Assembly (NCBI GenBank): GCA_964624475.1
Contig: CAZUYC010000035.1
Coordinates: forward strand, 10,627-74,626
Direction: 5' to 3'
From: CAZUYC01 sp964624475
GTDB taxonomy: Bacteria > Myxococcota_A > UBA9160 > SMWR01
Length of the DNA stretch: 64,000 bases
The first letter of the stretch is position 1; every line of letters starts with the position of its first letter. A program made the position numbers and the translations under genes. Below, one piece after another: positions 59,171 through 64,000 of the stretch. Under the pieces are notes generated by a model. It had not been told where the DNA came from. It did not search any database and saw only the letters and a list, made by a program, of their open reading frames with translations.

Positions 59171-61154
59171 AAGCCCGATCCACCCAGCGCCCGCGGGCGC
59201 GGATCAGCTCGACCAGGCGGTCGGGAGCCTCGGCCTCGGGCACCCGGCGCTCGATGCACTCCCTGCCGACGTAGAGGCTCACGACGCCCGGACCCGAGCC
59301 CACGTAGCCGAAATCCGCGTCGGCCATCTCGCCCGGCCCGTTCACGATGCAGCCCATGACGGCGATCTTGACGCCGGGCAGGTGCTGCGTGCGCGCCTTG
59401 ATGCGCGCCGTCACCTCCTCGAGGTCGAAGAGCGTGCGACCGCAGGACGGGCACGAGATGAACTCCGTGCGCGTCGTGCGCTGGCGCGCGCCCTGGAGCA
59501 CGCGGTAGGCGAGGTCGAGGGCCGCGTCGCCGAAGCCGGCGAGGGCGATCGCGTCGCCGATCCCGTCCGCGAGCGGCGCGCCGAGCTCGAGGCCGGCGCG
59601 CAGCCACGCCTCCTCGTCGCCGCTGCCCGCCGGCCTGCGGTGGCGCAGCACGATCGGAGCGTCGCTCGCGCCCCGCGCGCGCAGGCGGGCCGCGGCCACG
59701 CGCGCCGCGTGCACGGGCAGATCCGCGTCGACCGAGAAGAGGAGCTCCGCGACGCCGGAAGCAAAGCTCGCCGCGAGGCAGCGGTCCACGAGCTCGGCGA
59801 TGCCGGCCGGCCGGGCGCGCAGCTCCCATTCGAGGGGGACGCGCCTCCGCGCCGCGAACGCCGCCCCGGCCGCGAGCTCGGCGTCGGAGACCAGCGCGCC
59901 GGCCATGGCCACGATCCGCCCTCCGGCCGCGGCGGCTCCCTCCGCCCAGCCCGCCTCCACGCGCACGGCGAGCGGGACGTCGATCCCGACCGAGGCCAGC
60001 GCCTTGGCGAAGGGCTCGAGGCGCGCGCCGGCCTCCGGGTCGAGGCACTCGACCAGGAGCCCCTCGCAGGCGAGGCCACGCGCCCGCGCGAGGGAGGCCG
60101 CGAGCTCGCGGGCGGCCGCGACGGGCTCTGCCGGCACGGGCCCCAGATCGAGCTCGACGCGCACGGGGCTCTGCCCTCCGATGCCGCCGATCGGGCGCGT
60201 CGGGCGGCGCGCGTGCGAGAACGGGTCGTCCACGTACGGGGCCCCCGGGTTCGCGACCTCGGCGCTGGCAAAGGCGAGGGTCGCCTCCGCGAGGCGCGCG
60301 AGCGAGCGCGCCACGGGCACCTCCTTCACGGGGTCCTCGGTCAGCGAGACGCGGATCGTGTCGCCGAGCCCGTCGAGCAGCAGCGTCCCGATCCCGATCG
60401 CGCTCTTGATGCGCCCGTCCTCGCCGTCCCCCGCCTCGGTCACGCCGACGTGGAAGGGGTAGGAGGGACGCCCCGGCGCGCGCTCCTCGAGCCGCGCCGC
60501 GAGCAGGCGGTAGGCCGCGATCGCAACCAGGGGATTGCTCGCCTTCATGCTGAAGACGACATCGGGGAAGCCCTCGTCCTCGCAGACGTCGAGGAACTCG
60601 AGCGCGCTCTCGACCATCCCGCGCGGCGAGTCGCCGTAGCGGTTCATGATCCGGTCGGAGAGCGAGCCGTGGTTCGTGCCGATCCGCAGCGCCCGCCCGA
60701 GCTCCTTGCAGCGGCGCACGAGCGGGCGGAAGCGCTCGGCCACGCGCAGGATCTCCGCGCCCCACTCGGCGTCGCTGTACTCGCGGACGGCGAACTTCTT
60801 CTTGTCGGCGTAGTTCCCGGGATTGATCCGGACCTTCTCGACGTGCTCGGCGGCGAGGAGCGCTGCACCCGGAGTGAAGTGGATGTCCGCCACGAGCGGG
60901 ACGCGCACGCCGCGCCGGGCGAGCTCCGCGCGGATCGCCGGCAGGCTCTCGGCCTCGCGCAGCGAGGGCACGGTGAGGCGCACGATCTCGCAGCCGGCGG
61001 CGACGAGGCGCTCGGTCTGCGCGGCGCACGCCGCGCAGTCCAGGGTGTCGGTCGTGAGCATCGACTGGACGCGGAGCGGGTGGTGGCCGCCGACTCCGAC
61101 GTCGCCGATGCGCACCTCCCTGGTCACGCGCCGGCGCGGGACGAAGGGGCTCAT
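59169..61154 (-). CDS. ispG: 4-hydroxy-3-methylbut-2-enyl-diphosphate synthase, long form
   Basis: 661 aa from ATG 61154 (GTG 61169 is an alternative). IspG reduces ME-cPP to HMBPP using a 4Fe-4S cluster in the MEP pathway. The TIM-barrel part has TREVRIGDVGVGGHHPLRVQ-SM, VADIHFTPGAALLAAEHVEK, RINPGNYADKK, RIGTNHGSLSDRI and a GVTEAG block. A large inserted domain (about 330-570) follows, and then the cluster domain FISCPSCGRTLFDLEEV and MGCIVNGPGEMADADFGYVG. Classical bacterial IspG is about 370-420 aa. The inserted form is known from plants, Chlamydiae and Bacteroidetes. It starts 20 bases after alaS. Confidence 0.92.
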   Translation of the reverse strand: MSPFVPRRRVTREVRIGDVGVGGHHPLRVQSMLTTDTLDCAACAAQTERLVAAGCEIVRLTVPSLREAESLPAIRAELARRGVRVPLVADIHFTPGAALLAAEHVEKVRINPGNYADKKKFAVREYSDAEWGAEILRVAERFRPLVRRCKELGRALRIGTNHGSLSDRIMNRYGDSPRGMVESALEFLDVCEDEGFPDVVFSMKASNPLVAIAAYRLLAARLEERAPGRPSYPFHVGVTEAGDGEDGRIKSAIGIGTLLLDGLGDTIRVSLTEDPVKEVPVARSLARLAEATLAFASAEVANPGAPYVDDPFSHARRPTRPIGGIGGQSPVRVELDLGPVPAEPVAAARELAASLARARGLACEGLLVECLDPEAGARLEPFAKALASVGIDVPLAVRVEAGWAEGAAAAGGRIVAMAGALVSDAELAAGAAFAARRRVPLEWELRARPAGIAELVDRCLAASFASGVAELLFSVDADLPVHAARVAAARLRARGASDAPIVLRHRRPAGSGDEEAWLRAGLELGAPLADGIGDAIALAGFGDAALDLAYRVLQGARQRTTRTEFISCPSCGRTLFDLEEVTARIKARTQHLPGVKIAVMGCIVNGPGEMADADFGYVGSGPGVVSLYVGRECIERRVPEAEAPDRLVELIRARGRWVDRA

Positions 61155-61173
61155 GCCGGCGTACGCCACGCGG

Positions 61174-63807
61174 CTACGCGCCCCCGACGAGCGCGTCCAG
61201 GCGGCGGAACGCGTCGTCCAGACGCGAGGGATCGCTCCCGCCGCCCTGCGCGAAGTCGGGCCGCCCGCCGCCCTTGCCGCCCACGACCTGGCTGATCTCG
61301 CGCACGAGATCGCCAGCGGGGAAGCGCGCGACGAGATCGGGCGTCACGCCGAGGGCGAGCGAGACCTTGCCCCCTTCCTCCGCTGCGAGCAGCACGATCG
61401 CGCTCCCGAGGCGGCTCCGCAGCTCGTCGACCATGCCGCGCAGGCTCTTCGCGTCCGTCCCGTCGACTCGGGCCGAGAGCACGCGCACGCCCGCCACCTC
61501 GCGCGCCGCCTTCGTGAGGTCGCGCGAGACCGCGCCCCGGGCGGCGGCGCGCAGGCCCCCGAGCTCGCGCTCGAGCGCCCGGCGCTCCTCGAGCAGGCGC
61601 TCGAGACGCTCGGGGAGCTCGGCGGCCGGCACCCTCAGGAGCGCCGCGGCGCGCTCGAGCAGGTCCTCGCGCGCGCGCAGGAAGGCGAGGGCCCCGAGGC
61701 CCGTCTGCGCCTCGATGCGCCGCACCCCCGCCGCGATGCCGGACTCCGCGAGGATCTTGAGCAGGCCGATCTCGCCGGTCGCCCGGGCGTGGGTCCCGCC
61801 GCAGAGCTCCGTCGAGAAGTCGCCAAAGGAGATGACCCGCACCTGCTCGCCGTACTTCTCCTCGAAGATCGCGACGGCGCCGGACGCGATCGCTTCCGCG
61901 TACGGCAGCTCGCGCACCTCGGCCGTGGCGTCCGCCTCGATCCACGCGTTGCTCTGGTCCTCGATCGCCCGGATCTGCTCGGGCGAGAGCGGCGAGTCGT
62001 GGGTGAAGTCGAAGCGCAGCCGGTCCGGCGCGACGAGCGAGCCTTTCTGGAGCGCCTGGGGGCCGAGCACGCGCCGCAGCGCCGCGTGCAGGAGGTGGGT
62101 CCCCGAGTGGTTGCGCACGGTCGCCGCGCGCGCCTCCGCATCGACCCGGAGCTCCACGGCGTCGCCGACGCGGATCTCGCCCGAGGCGACGCGACCCCGG
62201 TGGACGACGAGGTCGCCGGCCGGCCGCTGCGCGTCGCCGACCCGGACCACCCCGCCCGCGGCGCCGATCTCGCCGCGGTCGCCGACCTGCCCGCCCGACT
62301 CGGCGTAGAAGGGCGTCTCGTCGACCACGACCTCGACCAGGTCTCCGGCGCGGGCCGAGTCCCGGAGCTCGCCGCCGACGAGGAGCGCCCGCACGGTCGA
62401 TGCGAAGCGGAGCGTCTCGTAGCCGTGGAAGGCGGTCGAGAGCTCGGCCGCGAGCCGCGCGTGCACGTCGCCGACCCGCGCCTCGCCGCTCCCCTTCCAG
62501 GCCGCCCGGGCGCGCTCGCGCTGCGCCCCCATGGCCGACGCGAAGCCGTCCTGGTCGACCGAGAGCCCGTGGCCGCGGAGCACGTCCTCGGTCAGGTCGA
62601 CGGGGAAGCCGAAGGTGTCGTAGAGCCGGAAAGCCGCGGCTCCCGGGAGGCGCGTGCCGCCCTCGCGGCGCAGCTTCGCGACCTCCTCCTCGAGCAGCGC
62701 GAGCCCCTTCGAGAGCGTCTCGAGGAAGCGCCCCTCCTCGCGCTCGATGCGCCCGGTGATGAAGGCGCGGCGCTCGGAGAGCTCCGGGTAGGCGCCCGCC
62801 ATCGCGTCGATCACCGCGTCGGCGACCCGGTGCAGGAAGGGCTTCTCGATCCCGAGCAGCGCGCCGTGGCGCGCGGCCCGGCGCAGGATGCGCCGCAGCA
62901 CGTAGCCGCGGCCCTCGTTCGAGGGCAGGACTCCGTCGCCGATCAGGAAGGCGAGGGCGCGCGCGTGGTCCGCGATCACGTTGAGCGAGACGTCCTTCTC
63001 GGGGTCGGCGCCTCGCGCGACGCCCGAGATCTCCTGCGCGCGCAGGAGGATCCCGTGGAAGAGGTCGGTGTCGTAGACCCACGTCGCGCCCTGGAGCACC
63101 GCCGCCACGCGCTCGAGGCCGGCGCCGGTGTCGACGCAGGGGCGCGGTAGCGCCGTCATGACTCCGTTCGCGCTGCGGTCGAACTGCATGAACACGAGGT
63201 TCCAGATCTCGAGCCAGCGACCGGACTCCTCCGTCGGGTCGAAGCCCTCGCCGCCGCGAGGCTCGGTGTCGAAGTAGATCTCGGAGCACGGGCCGCAGGG
63301 CCCCGTGTCCCCCATCTGCCAGAAGTTGTCGGCCTCGTCGAGGCGCACGATGCGACCCTCGGCGACGCCCAGCTCCTCGCGCCAGATGCGCGCGGCCTCG
63401 TCGTCTTCCCGGAAGACGGTCACGCCGAGCCTGTCCGCCGGGATCCCGAAGCCCTCGGTCACGAGCTGCCAGGCCCAGGCGATGGCGTCCTGCTTGAAGT
63501 AGTCGCCGAAGGAGAAGTTCCCGAGCATCTCGAAGAAGGTGTTGTGGCGCAGGCTGCGTCCCACCTCTTCGAGATCGTTGTGCTTGCCGGAGACGCGCAT
63601 GCACTTCTGCGTGGTGGTGGCGCGCTTGTAGGGACGCGTCTCCTCGCCGGTGAAGACGCGCTTGAAGGGCACCATGCCGGCGTTGGTGAAGAGCAACGTC
63701 GGGTCGCTCGGGACCAGCGAGGCGCTCGCCACGCGCGCGTGACCCTTGCCCTCGAAGAAACGGAGAAAGGTCTCGCGAATATCCTTGGCTGCGCGCGGCG
63801 CCGACAC
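61174..63807 (-). CDS. alaS: Alanine-tRNA ligase
   Basis: 877 aa cytoplasmic class II synthetase. The N-terminus has RETFLRFFEGKGHARVASAS, LLFTNAGMVPFKRVFTGEE and motif-2 region CMRVSGKHNDLEEVG. GRGYVLRRILRRAARHG ends the catalytic part. The editing domain has zinc ligands in RNHSGTHLLHAALR (HxxxH) and STELCGGTHARATGEIG, and the C-terminal C-Ala domain ends GGGRPDFAQGGG. The length and all domains are normal. It is transcribed with ispG downstream. The start is GTG 63807. Confidence 0.95.
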   Translation of the reverse strand: MSAPRAAKDIRETFLRFFEGKGHARVASASLVPSDPTLLFTNAGMVPFKRVFTGEETRPYKRATTTQKCMRVSGKHNDLEEVGRSLRHNTFFEMLGNFSFGDYFKQDAIAWAWQLVTEGFGIPADRLGVTVFREDDEAARIWREELGVAEGRIVRLDEADNFWQMGDTGPCGPCSEIYFDTEPRGGEGFDPTEESGRWLEIWNLVFMQFDRSANGVMTALPRPCVDTGAGLERVAAVLQGATWVYDTDLFHGILLRAQEISGVARGADPEKDVSLNVIADHARALAFLIGDGVLPSNEGRGYVLRRILRRAARHGALLGIEKPFLHRVADAVIDAMAGAYPELSERRAFITGRIEREEGRFLETLSKGLALLEEEVAKLRREGGTRLPGAAAFRLYDTFGFPVDLTEDVLRGHGLSVDQDGFASAMGAQRERARAAWKGSGEARVGDVHARLAAELSTAFHGYETLRFASTVRALLVGGELRDSARAGDLVEVVVDETPFYAESGGQVGDRGEIGAAGGVVRVGDAQRPAGDLVVHRGRVASGEIRVGDAVELRVDAEARAATVRNHSGTHLLHAALRRVLGPQALQKGSLVAPDRLRFDFTHDSPLSPEQIRAIEDQSNAWIEADATAEVRELPYAEAIASGAVAIFEEKYGEQVRVISFGDFSTELCGGTHARATGEIGLLKILAESGIAAGVRRIEAQTGLGALAFLRAREDLLERAAALLRVPAAELPERLERLLEERRALERELGGLRAAARGAVSRDLTKAAREVAGVRVLSARVDGTDAKSLRGMVDELRSRLGSAIVLLAAEEGGKVSLALGVTPDLVARFPAGDLVREISQVVGGKGGGRPDFAQGGGSDPSRLDDAFRRLDALVGGA

Positions 63808-63886
63808 GGGCTCTCCTGCTGGCGAGCCGGCGAAGATAACGGACCGCCCCCGCAGGGGCAGCTCGATCGCCTGCTACTGGCACCGT

Positions 63887-64000
63887 TCAGATCGCCCCAG
63901 CGCTGGCGACACGAGCCCGCAGACACACGAAGGGCATCCGACCCAGGCTCGTCGTTGCGACCTCCATCTCGTCGAAGCCGATCTCGCGAAGATCCTTCTC
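63887..64000 (-). CDS. C-terminus of a probable methyltransferase (partial)
   Basis: The last 37 codons of a minus-strand gene that enters from the right edge read EKDLREIGFDEMEVATTSLG, then RMPFVCLRARVASAGAI and a TGA at 63887. The GF-x-x-x-E/V-x-x-x-T-S-LG-MPFV-x-R-A end is typical of class I SAM methyltransferases (the final two beta-strands). Too little is visible to name a substrate. It precedes alaS on the same strand by 79 bases. Confidence 0.5.
   Translation of the reverse strand, partial: EKDLREIGFDEMEVATTSLGRMPFVCLRARVASAGAI

Overview
The window is a chromosomal segment of very high G+C (a 60-base line counted at 3361-3420 has 43 G+C). It comes from a Gram-negative bacterium, most like the broad deltaproteobacterial assemblage (Myxococcota, Desulfobacterota or Binatota type). 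Supporting signs are a BamD lipoprotein, signal-peptide and lipobox exports, an Mpl/LdcA peptidoglycan-recycling set, a dusB(nifR3)-ntrB-ntrC operon, the AmmeMemoRadiSam trio, a long three-domain IspG, and the ispE-tRNA-prs-rplY-pth order. I cannot place it more precisely from sequence alone. GTG and TTG starts are frequent, and genes commonly overlap by 1 to 14 bases.

1-6.6 kb: the 3'-truncated moeA (minus) diverges from a tightly coupled plus-strand operon dusB-ntrB-ntrC-thiE-nucleoside transporter. 6.6-16.2 kb is the most disturbed part. It holds a 769-base spacer with a palindrome and a four-unit repeat, a lower-GC lipoprotein gene, a truncated second copy of a methyltransferase gene, and a 35-base match to the 3' end of tmRNA (ssrA) that looks like an integration scar. 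It also holds a 41-codon relic of a quinone oxidoreductase and assorted accessory enzymes (DUF885, DUF1254, metallo-beta-lactamase fold, zinc ribbon, NmrA-type reductase). 16.2-17.7 kb: a lone MNT nucleotidyltransferase, a SirB1-type protein and an overlapping tiny CcmD-like membrane protein.

17.9-29.6 kb is a cell-surface region. An Rhs/YD-repeat lipoprotein, a small membrane protein and a secreted TPR-CHAT protease candidate are co-oriented and closely spaced. They meet a convergent pair, a TPR/beta-barrel protein and a FecR-domain protein, and a secreted protein with calcium-binding repeats follows. 29.6-37.8 kb: NnrU-like membrane protein, SDR, Mrp ATPase, an exported protein plus a phosphodiesterase/phosphatase, thiD, a methyltransferase, CHRD and HEAT proteins.

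37.8-41.7 kb: a GT87-type membrane glycosyltransferase, then the AmmeMemoRadiSam trio (radical SAM enzyme divergent from Memo and AMMECR1). 41.8-64 kb is mostly minus-strand core genome: mpl, a serine hydrolase and ldcA (peptidoglycan recycling) behind dnaB, rplI, rpsR and rpsF. Next come pdxT and pdxS with an adjacent MocR-type regulator, then pth-rplY-prs-tRNA-Gln-ispE, DUF1844, and a CDP-alcohol phosphatidyltransferase. A short plus-strand block follows (bamD, TPR protein, a shortened CBS protein, CvpA-like), then ispG, alaS and the end of a probable methyltransferase.

At least three families of intergenic repeats are visible. One is a palindromic element of about 100 bases that brackets the CvpA-like gene in inverted orientation and supplies the stop codons of two neighbouring genes. 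The second is a 24-base GC-rich direct repeat. The third is an element at 41.7 kb with near-perfect 17-base inverted ends. The best candidates for something undescribed are the Rhs lipoprotein-membrane-CHAT protease module and the repeat and scar architecture.
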